A DNA stretch of 64,000 bases from an uncultured Alistipes sp. (GCA_900546065.1 URBK01000001.1:124001-188000), one strand, 5' to 3'. Numbered from the stretch's first letter, positions 41,084 to 50,625 are shown. The notes: generated by a model from the sequence alone, not told the origin. Numbers and translations are program-made.

Positions 41084-44000
41084 ATGAGTTACAACAAATT
41101 GAAATCATTGGTGGCAAACGTGGAAGCGATAAAGACAGCGTTACAAATCCACATTCAAGGCAGACAAGCCACACCAGAGGAAAAAGAAACCTTATCCCAA
41201 TATTCGGGGTTTGGCGGTATCAAAGAAGTGCTGAACATCGGCACAGACAAGCCTGTAAGTGGCGACATGGAAGAACCGATAAGGCGGTTGCAGGAACTTA
41301 TCGACACCTATCCCTATTTCACGGAAGCCATGAAAGCCTCTGTCCTGACAGCGTTCTACACCCCGAAATTCCTTATTGATGTAGTCGCAAAGCAGATACA
41401 CGCCACATTCAAGGACAATGAGCTGCAAATGCGCTCATTCCTCGAACCGAGTGCAGGCATTGGCGGTTTCCTCCCGGTAGCCATGTCCGACACCTGCGGC
41501 TATGCCATTGAAAAAGACCCGGTTTCGGGTCTGATACTCTCCCTGCTGAATGACAACACGGTTACACGGACAGCCGGGTTTGAAACGATAGACGAACAGG
41601 GTTTTGAACATACGAAATTCGATGTCATAGCCTCCAACATCCCTTTCGGTAACTTCCGTGTGTTCGATGCGGAACTCTGGAAGAAAGGCGGCATATACGA
41701 GCAGGCTACCAAGACCATACACAATTACTTTTTTGTCAAGGCTTTGGAGCTTTTGAACGAGGGCGGCCTGCTGGCTTTCGTCACATCAAGAGGTGTGGCC
41801 GATACACCAAGCAACAAATTCGTGCGTGAATACCTTGTGAACCATGCCGATTTGATTAGTGCTATCCGTATGCCCGACACGCTTTTCATGTACACAAGCG
41901 GCATCGAGGTAGGCAGCGATTTACTGATCTTCCAAAAGCATACTCACAAGGCGGCACTCTCGCAGAGGGAACAGCTCTTTTTACAGGTCGGCAGGGAAAA
42001 GGCAGACACGACAGGCGCAATGACCGAATACGCCAACAAACTTTTCACATTACCGAAAACCACCCTCGCCACAGGCAGCCGCATTGCGATGAACCAGTAC
42101 GGCAAGTATGTACGCAAATACCAGTGGCAGGGTGATGAAAACGCCATGTCGCAGTATCTCGCCGCATTGCTCAAACTCGACTTTGGCCGCTATTTCCGCA
42201 AAAGCCTTTTCACAAGTGAGGGACAGGACGGCATACACACGCAAATGTCCCTTTTCGGCAGTGTGGCCGTTAAGCAGCCACCAAAAGGCAGACGAGCCTA
42301 TACGGACGAGCCGGAAGCGTGGATGAAAGAGGGTGCAATGGTACTGTTTGAGGGGCGGGTGGGCATTATCCGATACCGCAAATCCGAACTATACCAAGAG
42401 ACGGCCACCGATTTTGTCCCGGTGGACGAGGGCAAGGTGAACACGGAGAGGGCTAACGACTATTTCTCTATCCGCAAGGCATATTTTGAACTTGCAATCA
42501 AAGAGCAGGAGGAACAGACGGAACAGCCGCATTTGCGTGAACGGCTGAACGCTTGCTATGATGCTTTTGTCGCCAAATGGGGCTTTTTCCACTCTAATGA
42601 CAACAAGGAGTTTATCATGCTTGACAGCCTCGGCGTGGAAGTGTTCACGATTGAAATGCAGGTCAAGGGCGACATATTCAAATCCGACATCATGCGTGAG
42701 CCTGTAGCGTTCAAGAAGATAGACACGACCGTGCAACTGACACCGGGCGAAGCGTTGGCAAGCTGCCTTAACTTTTACGGCTGTGTGGATATGGACTATC
42801 TGATGCAGACCACAGGCAAGGACGAGGACGAGGTTATCGACGACCTCAAAGGCGAGATATTCTATAACCCTGCCACCGGAGAATGGGAACACAAAGGCAA
42901 GTTCATAGCCGGAAACGTCATCGCCAAAAGCAAGGAAACAGGCTCTTATCTTCCCGATCTCACAGGCAAGGAAAAGGACTGGACGGAAACCGCTGTAAAG
43001 GCATTGGAGGAAGCCATACCCGAAGCGATACCCTACGAGGAACTCGACATCAACATGGGCGAGCGTTGGATTGACACGAAGCTGTACGCCGATTTTGCCA
43101 CAGAACTTTTCGGAACGGAAACCGATGTGATGTATTTTGACGTGAACGACACCTATTTAGTGCGGCTACAAGGATATTCCCCTGTAGTCTATAACACCTA
43201 TTCCGTAAAGAATTACAACGGAGAGGATTTGTTCGTACACGCCCTGCAGGACACCGTTCCCGAAATAACCAAAGAGATAGAGCGGAACGGCGAAGCGGTA
43301 CGAGTGCCGGACGAGGAAGCCATACAGGAAGCGGCCACCAAGATACAGGAGATAAGAAACCGTTTCAACCAGTGGCTCGACTGTCAGCCGATAGAGGTAA
43401 GGGACGAATTGGTAAGGGTGTACAACGAGCGGTTTAACTGCTATGTCCGTCCGCATTATGACGGCTCGGCACAGACCTTCCCGCAGCTCTCTTTCGAGAA
43501 TTTTCCGTATGACAGCCTCTATCCCTCACAGAAAGATGCCATTTGGATGATTAAGCAGAACGGCGGCGGTATCTGCTGGCACGAGGTAGGCACGGGCAAG
43601 ACGATGATAATGTGCGTTTCCGCTTACGAAATGAAACGCCTCGGATTGGTGCAGAAACCGCTCATTATCGGCTTGAAAGCCAATGTTCACGAAATAGCCG
43701 ACACGTTCCGCAAGGCTTACCCCTCGGCAAAGGTGCTTTATCCGGGCAAAGAGGATTTCACTCCTGCTAACCGCAAAGAGGTATTCTCGAAAATCAAGAA
43801 CAACAACTGGGACTGCATCATTCTGACACACGACCAGTTCGCCAAGATACCGCAATCGGAACAGACCATGATAGATATATTCACCGAAGAACTGGCCGAT
43901 GTGGAGCGCAATTTGGAAGTCTTGGAACAATCCACCATGCGCTACCGCAGCGGAAAGATGCAGGACGGTCTGGAGAAGCGCAAACAGAACCTCGCAGCCA

Positions 44001-46057
44001 AACTTAAGGAATTGAAAATGAAAATCAACGAGCGGAAAGACGATGCGGTGGACTTTCACTCGATGGGCATAGACCACATATTTGTCGATGAATGCCACAT
44101 TTTCAAGAACTTAATATTTCAGACACGCCACACGAGGGTTGCCGGTATCGGCAATACCAAAGGCTCGCAAAGGGCGATGAACCTGCTGTTTGCCATCCGT
44201 GACATTCAGCACCGGACAGGACGTGACCTCGGCGCAACATTCCTTTCGGGCACGGTGGTTGTGAACGCCCTGACCGAACTGTATGTGATGTTTAAGTACC
44301 TTAGACCAAGAGAATTGCAACGTCAGCAGATTTCTTGCTTCGATGCGTGGGCGGCGATATTTACGCAGAAAACAGCCGATTATGAACTGAACGTGACAGG
44401 TGCAATCAAGCGTAAAGAGCGTTTCCGCACCTACATCAAAGTGCCGGAACTGGCAATGTTCCTGCGTGAGATTACCGACTACCGCACCGCCGACATGATA
44501 AACCTCGATGTACCGGATAAAAATGTGCGCTTTCTTTCTCATGCGCCCACTATCCAGCAGGAGGAAATGATAGGCCGTTTGGTTTCCTTTGCACACAGCG
44601 GACAGTGGGAGGATTTGGGACTTGATACGCCCGAACCCGACAATCTCGACAAGGCAAAAATGTTGGTAGCTACCAATGTGGCACGAAAAATGGCTCTCGA
44701 TATGCGTTTGTTGGGCGACAAGTTCAGCGACGATGCCGAAAACAAGGCTTCAATCTGTGCAAGAACAATCTATGAATATTATATGCGCTCAAATGAAAAC
44801 CGGGGTACGCAGTTCGTGTTCAGCGACCTCGGCACATACAAGCCGAATGAGTGGAACGTATATACCGACATCAAAGAAAAGTTGGTGAACCTCGGTATTC
44901 CGACCGATGAAGTGCAGTTTATCCAGTGTGCTACCACCGAAAGGGCAAGAAAACGCCTGTTCGAGGACATGAACAACGGCAAGGTGCGTGTGCTTTTCGG
45001 CAGCACCACCATGTTAGGAACAGGGGTGAACGCCCAGCAGAGGGCTGTAGCGGTGCATCATTTGGAGATTCCCTGGCGACCGGCTGACATGGAGCAGCGC
45101 AACGGCAGGGCGGTACGCAAGGGCAACACCGTGAAACTGTGGGGCGGCAACGTGGTGGATGTGGTGATTTACGGCACGGAAAAGACACTTGATGCCTACA
45201 AATTCAATTTGCTGAAAAACAAGCAGATGTTCATCAACCAAATCAATAACGGCACAATCGCCGTGCGCCGTATCGACGAGGGCGGCATGGACGAGGACAA
45301 CGGCATGAACTTCGCCGAGTTCGTGGCAATCCTTTCCGGCAACACCGATTTGCTGAACAAGGCAAAACTCGACAACAAGATTATGCAGTTGGAAAAGGAA
45401 CAGACCATTTTCAAGAAAGAACGCATCCGTGCCGAGCGGAAAATAACCGCCGGACAGGAAGATATGGCAAAGACACAGCGTACAAAGGCCGGTTTCATCA
45501 AGGATTGGGAATACTTCAACTCTTACGAGGGGACAAAAGTAACACAACTTCTCAACCTGCCACAAGCTACAGCCGAGGAAACAGGCCGGGAATTACACCG
45601 CATCGCCAAAACCTACCGTAGCGGAGCGTATGGTACGATTGGCACGTTTACAGGGCTGAATTTGCTGGTACGCAGCGAGTACAGCATAAACGGTACATTT
45701 GACCGAAACACGTTCTTTGTCGAGGGGACAAGCGGGCTTAAATACCGTTGTGGACTGACAGGTGCGTTACCGCTTGGCTTCGTGGAATCTGCTCAATATC
45801 CGCAGGCTACACTAAACAAATTGCCCTCACTTATTGAGAAGCAACAAAAGACGGTGGAGCGGATTGAAAGCGAAATCCCCATATTGCAGGACATCGTTGG
45901 CCGCCAGTGGAGCAAAGCCGATGAATTGGTAAAACTCAAACTGGAGTGCAAGGAGCTGCAGCGGAAGATTGACGAAAGTCTCAAGGATGCGGAACGCTCT
46001 CTAACTCCATCCGAAACAACGGCTGCCGAATACGAACCTACTACTAAGGCCGCTTAA
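41084..46057 (+). CDS. Large N6-methylase-like plus SF2 helicase protein (DarB-like)
   Basis: 1657 aa, the biggest gene here. An N-terminal Rossmann methylase half has EPSAGIGGF (SAM motif I, about residue 120) and SNIPFG (target-motif variant of NPPF, about 185). A C-terminal SF2 helicase half has GTGKT (Walker A, about 836), DECH (about 1001) and QRNGRAVRKG (motif VI, about 1338). This methylase-helicase layout is that of phage P1 DarB and of ICE/plasmid anti-restriction proteins. It probably shields incoming DNA from restriction. Long middle spacer, no membrane segments. Confidence 0.85.
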   Translation: MSYNKLKSLVANVEAIKTALQIHIQGRQATPEEKETLSQYSGFGGIKEVLNIGTDKPVSGDMEEPIRRLQELIDTYPYFTEAMKASVLTAFYTPKFLIDVVAKQIHATFKDNELQMRSFLEPSAGIGGFLPVAMSDTCGYAIEKDPVSGLILSLLNDNTVTRTAGFETIDEQGFEHTKFDVIASNIPFGNFRVFDAELWKKGGIYEQATKTIHNYFFVKALELLNEGGLLAFVTSRGVADTPSNKFVREYLVNHADLISAIRMPDTLFMYTSGIEVGSDLLIFQKHTHKAALSQREQLFLQVGREKADTTGAMTEYANKLFTLPKTTLATGSRIAMNQYGKYVRKYQWQGDENAMSQYLAALLKLDFGRYFRKSLFTSEGQDGIHTQMSLFGSVAVKQPPKGRRAYTDEPEAWMKEGAMVLFEGRVGIIRYRKSELYQETATDFVPVDEGKVNTERANDYFSIRKAYFELAIKEQEEQTEQPHLRERLNACYDAFVAKWGFFHSNDNKEFIMLDSLGVEVFTIEMQVKGDIFKSDIMREPVAFKKIDTTVQLTPGEALASCLNFYGCVDMDYLMQTTGKDEDEVIDDLKGEIFYNPATGEWEHKGKFIAGNVIAKSKETGSYLPDLTGKEKDWTETAVKALEEAIPEAIPYEELDINMGERWIDTKLYADFATELFGTETDVMYFDVNDTYLVRLQGYSPVVYNTYSVKNYNGEDLFVHALQDTVPEITKEIERNGEAVRVPDEEAIQEAATKIQEIRNRFNQWLDCQPIEVRDELVRVYNERFNCYVRPHYDGSAQTFPQLSFENFPYDSLYPSQKDAIWMIKQNGGGICWHEVGTGKTMIMCVSAYEMKRLGLVQKPLIIGLKANVHEIADTFRKAYPSAKVLYPGKEDFTPANRKEVFSKIKNNNWDCIILTHDQFAKIPQSEQTMIDIFTEELADVERNLEVLEQSTMRYRSGKMQDGLEKRKQNLAAKLKELKMKINERKDDAVDFHSMGIDHIFVDECHIFKNLIFQTRHTRVAGIGNTKGSQRAMNLLFAIRDIQHRTGRDLGATFLSGTVVVNALTELYVMFKYLRPRELQRQQISCFDAWAAIFTQKTADYELNVTGAIKRKERFRTYIKVPELAMFLREITDYRTADMINLDVPDKNVRFLSHAPTIQQEEMIGRLVSFAHSGQWEDLGLDTPEPDNLDKAKMLVATNVARKMALDMRLLGDKFSDDAENKASICARTIYEYYMRSNENRGTQFVFSDLGTYKPNEWNVYTDIKEKLVNLGIPTDEVQFIQCATTERARKRLFEDMNNGKVRVLFGSTTMLGTGVNAQQRAVAVHHLEIPWRPADMEQRNGRAVRKGNTVKLWGGNVVDVVIYGTEKTLDAYKFNLLKNKQMFINQINNGTIAVRRIDEGGMDEDNGMNFAEFVAILSGNTDLLNKAKLDNKIMQLEKEQTIFKKERIRAERKITAGQEDMAKTQRTKAGFIKDWEYFNSYEGTKVTQLLNLPQATAEETGRELHRIAKTYRSGAYGTIGTFTGLNLLVRSEYSINGTFDRNTFFVEGTSGLKYRCGLTGALPLGFVESAQYPQATLNKLPSLIEKQQKTVERIESEIPILQDIVGRQWSKADELVKLKLECKELQRKIDESLKDAERSLTPSETTAAEYEPTTKAA

Positions 46058-46080
46058 ACCATAATCATATCTTAACCTTT

Positions 46081-46120
46081 TCCCTCTGTTCGGTTGCGAT
46101 AACTCGACAGGGGGATTTTT
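46081..46120 (+). terminator. Intrinsic terminator after the DarB-like gene
   Basis: TCCCTCTGTTCG (46081-46092) pairs with CGACAGGGGGA (46105-46115) and is followed by TTTTT. Confidence 0.8.
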
Positions 46121-46189
46121 CTTGTACTCCGATCTGATGGCGGCAATATCCATTTATATACACCTCCCAAATAGGCTTTACTTCACTGC

Positions 46190-46399
46190 TATACAGTCGA
46201 TACTAAATGTAGTACATACTAATGTTAGTAAAGTAGGATATCAGGAAATCTCCCGTTGCAAAGGATAGTATGCACTACATTTAGTCAATCAGTATTTTAG
46301 TATAGTAGTAGATACTACGATACTAAAATGTAATAAAGTAGTAAAATAGTACACACTAATCATAGTAAATACTAAAAATAGTAGTATCTTTGTATCAGA
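46190..46399 (+). promoter_or_regulatory. TAGTA/TACTA-rich region upstream of parA (candidate partition site)
   Basis: Very AT-rich stretch with over a dozen TAGTA or TACTA motifs. It has a long inverted repeat: ACTAAATGTAGTACATACT (46202-46220) and AGTATGCACTACATTTAGT (46267-46285), 19-base arms with one mismatch. The end carries TATCTTTG (46385-46392), a TAnnTTTG promoter element about 25 bases before parA. This fits an operator and/or centromere-like site for the ParA and RHH proteins. Confidence 0.65.
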
Positions 46400-46416
46400 A
46401 ATAAAGATAGGAATTT

Positions 46417-47172
46417 ATGGCAAAGATAATCGCTGTTTTGAACCACAAGGGCGGTGTCGGAAAGACGACCACCACCATCAATCTTGCTGCCGCATTGCAG
46501 CAGAAGAAAAAGCGTGTACTGCTCATCGACATGGACGGTCAGGCAAACCTCACGGAATCCTGCGGTCTCTCCATCGAAGAGGAACGGACGGTGTACGGAG
46601 CAATGAAAGGTGAATACCCGTTAACGGTATTCGAGTTAAATAATGGCCTTTCCGTTGTACCGTCCTGCCTTGATTTGTCAGCGGCAGAATCCGAGCTTAT
46701 CAATGAGCCGGGGCGGGAATTAATACTGAAAGGGCTGATTGCAAAATTGCTTGAAACCCGTAAATTCGACTATATCCTGATTGACTGTCCGCCCTCGCTG
46801 GGTTTGCTGACACTCAACGCACTTACATCTGCGGATTTCTTGATTATCCCGGTACAGGCGCAATTCCTCGCCATGCGCGGAATGGCGAAGATTACAAATG
46901 TGGTCGAGATTGTCAAAACCCGTTTGAACCCGAATCTGAACATCGGCGGAATTGTCATCACACAGTTTGACAAGCGCAAGACGCTCAACAAGAGTGTTGC
47001 GGAACTCATCAACGAATCATTCTGCGACAAAGTGTTCAAGACCGTCATCCGGGACAATGTGGCATTGGCCGAAGCTCCGATAAAGGGTCTGAACATCTTT
47101 GAATACAACAAGAACAGCAACGGGGCAAAGGACTACATGGAGTTAGCAAAAGAAGTGTTGAAATTAAAGTAA
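46417..47172 (+). CDS. parA: ParA-family partition ATPase
   Basis: 251 aa. Deviant Walker A KGGVGKTTTTINLAAAL, Walker B region LIDMDGQAN, and DCPPSLGLLTLNAL (motif A') confirm a Soj/ParA-type P-loop ATPase. It would segregate or control copy of the element or its extrachromosomal form. It is directly downstream of the TAGTA-rich site and eight bases before the RHH gene. In some ICEs ParA relatives also regulate excision or transfer, so partition is the likely but not certain role. Confidence 0.9.
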   Translation: MAKIIAVLNHKGGVGKTTTTINLAAALQQKKKRVLLIDMDGQANLTESCGLSIEEERTVYGAMKGEYPLTVFELNNGLSVVPSCLDLSAAESELINEPGRELILKGLIAKLLETRKFDYILIDCPPSLGLLTLNALTSADFLIIPVQAQFLAMRGMAKITNVVEIVKTRLNPNLNIGGIVITQFDKRKTLNKSVAELINESFCDKVFKTVIRDNVALAEAPIKGLNIFEYNKNSNGAKDYMELAKEVLKLK

Positions 47173-47179
47173 AGACGAT

Positions 47180-47434
47180 ATGAGCAAAAGTGATTCATTG
47201 AAAAACGGCATGAGAAGCGGACTGGACGGCTTGCTGTCATCCACCGGGAAGTCCACGCAAAAGAAAGAGCCTGCACCGGTCAAAGCGGAAAAAGAACCTG
47301 CCGTGCATTGCAATTTTGTTATCGACAAGAGTATTCATACCCGGATGAAATACCTCGCTATCGAGAAGAATATGTCGCTCCGAAATATTGTGAACGAGGC
47401 GATGAAAGAGTATTTGGAAAAGCACGAGAAATAA
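47180..47434 (+). CDS. Small ribbon-helix-helix-like DNA-binding partner of ParA
   Basis: 84 aa. Disordered Lys/Ser/Pro-rich N-terminus, then HCNFVIDKSIHTRMKYLAIEKNMSLRNIVNEAMKEYLEK, which has the beta strand and two helices of a ribbon-helix-helix domain (residues about 48-84). This is the design of ParG-like centromere-binding proteins that bind iterated sites and activate ParA. Adjacent to parA with eight bases between. A DUF3408-type assignment is possible. Confidence 0.75.
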   Translation: MSKSDSLKNGMRSGLDGLLSSTGKSTQKKEPAPVKAEKEPAVHCNFVIDKSIHTRMKYLAIEKNMSLRNIVNEAMKEYLEKHEK

Positions 47435-47437
47435 CCG

Positions 47438-47466
47438 GGGCGGCAATCCGCCCAATCAACTTTTAT
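47438..47466 (+). terminator. Terminator-like hairpin after the RHH gene
   Basis: GGGCGG and CCGCCC around CAAT, with a T-rich stretch ten bases on. Confidence 0.45.
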
Positions 47467-47858
47467 ACCATACCGCTATCTTATGGCACATGTCCACAAG
47501 GTAGCGGTTTTCCCGTTTATACCCCTGGCTGTTCTCCTGCTCTATTCGCCTCTTATAGCTGCAATGCTGCATTTCCCCTTTCTATCCATTCCTCTTGCCG
47601 CTTGTCCGGTCTCGTTCCTGCCATCGCCGGTTGGTTTTCCAGACGCAAATTTGGACTGCCGCGCTTGATTTCATCGCTTTGAAGTGCATTTCTCGTAAAA
47701 TTCTTCCTTTCCGTGAAAGAGTAATTTTCCGGAAAAAGCGTTGAAAATAGCTTGTTCGTCAGTCCCTTGAAGCATCTGTAAATCCCAAGCGGTTCAGGCA
47801 GAAAAAAGAACCGAAAAGAGGGAAAAATAACAAAACAAATATCAACCAATTAAATTTT
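47467..47858 (+). promoter_or_regulatory. Structured leader F (of the ParB-like gene)
   Basis: No coding gene supported. Recurrent pieces: CTTTC/GAAAG hairpin at 47707-47719, TTTTCC/GGAAAA palindrome at 47725-47736, hairpin CGGTTC (47790-47795) / GAACCG (47808-47813), and AGAGGGAAAAATAA. The interval aligns by eye with leader G over more than 150 bases. A reverse-strand ORF crosses it (47553-47849) but looks non-coding. Confidence 0.65.
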
Positions 47859-49592
47859 ATGATTATGGCAACAACAGCAGTTCAAGCAGTAGAGAAGAAC
47901 ATCACATCGGTAGCATTGGCAGACATTCAGTCGAGCAGTTACAACCCACGCAAGAACTTTGACGAGACAAGCCTTGCGGAACTTGCCGAGAGCATCCGTC
48001 AGCAGGGAGTGCTTCAGCCTATCGGTGTGCGCCCTATTGCGGACAACCGTTTCGAGATTGTCTTTGGAGAACGCAGATACCGTGCTTCCCTCATGGCTGA
48101 ATTGGCGGAAATTCCGGCTACCTTCATGGAAATTTCAGACGAGACAGCCGAGGAAATGGCAATCACCGAGAACCTGCATCGCAAGGATGTTACCCCGATT
48201 GAGGAAGCCAATGCCTACCAAAAACTCATAGACAGCGGTCGCCACGATGTCCAATCCTTGACCGTGCAGTTCGGCAAGACGGAAGCGTATATCCGTACAC
48301 GACTTAAATTCGTTTCCTTGATACCCGAAATCGCCGTGCTGTTGGAACAGGACGAAATCACAATCAGCGTGGCAAGTGAAATCTGCCGTTATGGGGAAGA
48401 GATACAGCGTGAGGTGTACGACCAACATCTGAAAGAGGGGGTGCAGTACAATAGTTGGCGAGGCATGAAAGCCTCCGAGGTGGCACAGAGCATCGAACGG
48501 CAATATACCGCAGACCTCAATCGCTATTCATTTGACAAAACCCTTTGTCTTTCATGTCCCCACAATACCAATAACATGATGTTATTCTGTGAGGGTAGTT
48601 GCGGAAATTGCGCCAACCGTGCTTGTCTTGTGGAAATGAACACATCGCACCTTACCGAAAAGGCTATGCGGCTCATGGAACAGCACCCTGCCGTTCCCCT
48701 CTGCCACGAAAGCTACAATTACAATGAAGCCGTCGTCGACCGACTTACCGCTATAGGCTACGAGGTGGAAAGTCTTAAAACCTATGCAACGAAATACCCC
48801 GAATGCCCCCAAGCTCCTCAAAAAGAGGATTACGATACCACCGAGGAATACGAGGAAGCAGTAAATGATTACGAGCAGAAATTGAACGGCTACACCGAGA
48901 AATGCGAAGCAATCCGCACCCGAAGCGAAGCAGGAGAAATCTCCCTCTATCTCCGTATTGAGAGCAACGACATTACACTGTGCTATGTTGCAAATACCGC
49001 TACAACCGCAAACGGTACGGCAACCAAAATGCCGCTTTCACCTATCGAGAAGTTGGAAAAGCAGGACAAACGCAACAAGGAGATTGCCCTCGAAAAGACC
49101 GTTGAAGACACCAAAAAGCGGATTTTAGAGGTCGATATGTCAGAGCGCAAATTTGGGCAGGACGAGGAGAAAATGGTGTATTTCTTCCTGCTCTCCTCAC
49201 TCCGCAAAGAGCATTTCAATGAGGTGGGAATTGAAGATAAAGGCTCTTATTACTACCTTACGAGCGAGGACAAAATGCGCATCATCGAGAACCTTACCGC
49301 CAAGCAGAAAGCCGTTATCCGCAGGGATTATCTGATTGCCAATTTCAAGGACGCATTCGGTAACAACGCCACAGCCTCCCTGTTGCTTGACTTCGCTCAA
49401 AAGCATATGCCCGAAGAACTTGCCAATATCCAAGACGGATATAATGAAGTGTACGAAAAGCGACACCAACGCATCGAGGAAAAGAAAGCCGCTTTGCAGG
49501 AACAAGCCACGCAGGAAGCGGAACAACCCGATGAACCGCAACCCGAAGCGGAAGCACAGACCGAACCGCAAGCGGAAGAAATAGCTGCCTGA
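47859..49592 (+). CDS. ParB/Spo0J-like protein with a cysteine cluster
   Basis: 577 aa. N-terminal ParB/Srx-like domain: NPRKNFDETSLAELAESIRQ, FGERRYRASLMAELA and ENLHRKDVTPIEEANAY, followed by a helix-turn-helix centre. About residues 225-260 contain CLSCPHNTNN and FCEGSCGNCANRAC, a likely metal-binding insert not usual in chromosomal ParB. The C-terminal half is charged and helical, ending in an acidic Pro/Gln/Glu tail. ATG at 47859 or at 47865. ParB nucleases or anti-restriction CTP-binding proteins are alternatives to partition; it has its own leader apart from parA. Confidence 0.8.
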   Translation: MIMATTAVQAVEKNITSVALADIQSSSYNPRKNFDETSLAELAESIRQQGVLQPIGVRPIADNRFEIVFGERRYRASLMAELAEIPATFMEISDETAEEMAITENLHRKDVTPIEEANAYQKLIDSGRHDVQSLTVQFGKTEAYIRTRLKFVSLIPEIAVLLEQDEITISVASEICRYGEEIQREVYDQHLKEGVQYNSWRGMKASEVAQSIERQYTADLNRYSFDKTLCLSCPHNTNNMMLFCEGSCGNCANRACLVEMNTSHLTEKAMRLMEQHPAVPLCHESYNYNEAVVDRLTAIGYEVESLKTYATKYPECPQAPQKEDYDTTEEYEEAVNDYEQKLNGYTEKCEAIRTRSEAGEISLYLRIESNDITLCYVANTATTANGTATKMPLSPIEKLEKQDKRNKEIALEKTVEDTKKRILEVDMSERKFGQDEEKMVYFFLLSSLRKEHFNEVGIEDKGSYYYLTSEDKMRIIENLTAKQKAVIRRDYLIANFKDAFGNNATASLLLDFAQKHMPEELANIQDGYNEVYEKRHQRIEEKKAALQEQATQEAEQPDEPQPEAEAQTEPQAEEIAA

Positions 49593-49639
49593 CAAATGTT
49601 GTTGTCATAACGGATAGGGGGAGGGAGAAATCCGCCCTC

Positions 49640-50036
49640 TATTCATTTTTGTATGCTCCGGACAAAGGACCCAAGTACCTCTTCTAACTTTCTGACGAAC
49701 CCGTCACCACCCGCCCTTCTTCCATTCATAGCTTCCGTTTCCTCTCTTTTTTACCATTTTCAACTTCCCTTTTATAGCGTTTCCCCGGCTTCGTCCCCTG
49801 TCAGCCCCGGTTTGGTTTTATCAGATGCAAAGGTCGGCCGTCGCGCTTGATCCGGCGGCTTAAAGTGAATTTCCTGCAAATTCTTCCTTTCCTCAGAAAG
49901 AGTAATTGGCAGGAAAAGCCTTCCGTATGAAGCTGTACCGACAACCGTGTACCGCATCCATAAAATCCCAAAGCGGTTCCGACAGAAAGGAACCGAACGG
50001 AGGGAAGAAAAAAACAAATCATTAAAATTCAAGATT
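49640..50036 (+). promoter_or_regulatory. Structured leader G (of the 50037 gene)
   Basis: Shares with leader F an outer stem TTCCTGC / GCAGGAA enclosing a CTTTC/GAAAG hairpin, and hairpin CGGTTCC (49974-49980) / GGAACCG (49989-49995) followed by GGAGGGAAGAAAAAA. A minus-strand near-promoter GACCTTTG (complement around 49827-49834) is present. No supported coding gene. Confidence 0.6.
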
Positions 50037-50312
50037 ATGGACAACATCAAGGAAAGCAAGGAGTACCAGCTCGCCAAAGACTGGGAAAGGGCAGTGAACG
50101 ATTACGGCTTCAACCCCAAACGGTTTGCAGCCGCTATCCCCGAAATGCACCCCACACTGCAGCAAAGCCTTTACAGGTTGGTAAAAGAGTGTATCGTGGT
50201 CATGGCGGACGAGACACGCAACTACGACGACCGCAACCGTGCATCGCACGAGGAAGCGAAGTGCATCATGGAATACCTCAAGGCTCACGGGAAACACATC
50301 CCATTAAGATAA
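50037..50312 (+). CDS. Small ICE protein, unknown function
   Basis: 91 aa from the ATG at 50037, chosen because it follows the leader motif by about 20 bases; the longer in-frame ORF begins in the leader. Helical (AKDWERAVNDYGFNPKRFAAAI, VMADETRNYDDRNRASHEEAK). No recognised family. Confidence 0.65.
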   Translation: MDNIKESKEYQLAKDWERAVNDYGFNPKRFAAAIPEMHPTLQQSLYRLVKECIVVMADETRNYDDRNRASHEEAKCIMEYLKAHGKHIPLR

Positions 50313-50319
50313 CAGATGT

Positions 50320-50592
50320 ATGAAAACGAAAGAACTACAATTTGACGGCAATATCTACATCTGCCGTATCGTGAAATCCAACGAAGGTGAAGAATTACTT
50401 ATCGGCTCTACCGCTCTGCTCGATGCACTTCATCCGGGCAGTTTCGAGGACGAAAACGAAGGTTTTGCAAGTAAGGAAGCCGAACAAATATATGACGAGG
50501 TTTTCTTTTTCACCGATGCGAAAACCCTCAAATTACCGGACGATGAACTCATCACGGAATTAAAAGAGGATAACCCCGAATGGTTCAACTAA
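50320..50592 (+). CDS. Small ICE protein, unknown function
   Basis: 90 aa, acidic. LQFDGNIYICRIVKSNEGEELLIGST looks like beta strands; the tail is LPDDELITELKEDNPEWFN. Eight bases after the previous stop, so cotranslated. Confidence 0.65.
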   Translation: MKTKELQFDGNIYICRIVKSNEGEELLIGSTALLDALHPGSFEDENEGFASKEAEQIYDEVFFFTDAKTLKLPDDELITELKEDNPEWFN

Positions 50593-50625
50593 CATAAATC
50601 AATAATCATATTAAAAATCAAAGTT

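Noticed and set aside
42389..44596. Several minus-strand ORFs (at 42389, 43526 and 44111) opposite the DarB-like gene
   Set aside because: They are frame shadows of the 1657-aa gene; no motifs and no spacing.
46190..46399. CRISPR-like or iteron replication origin reading of the TAGTA repeats
   Set aside because: Repeats are too short and irregular for CRISPR, and no replication initiator gene is adjacent; a ParA/RHH operator or centromere fits better.
47553..47849. 98-codon minus-strand ORF in leader F
   Set aside because: A counterpart in leader G shows only DNA-level similarity with changes that do not preserve amino acids well; more consistent with conserved structure.
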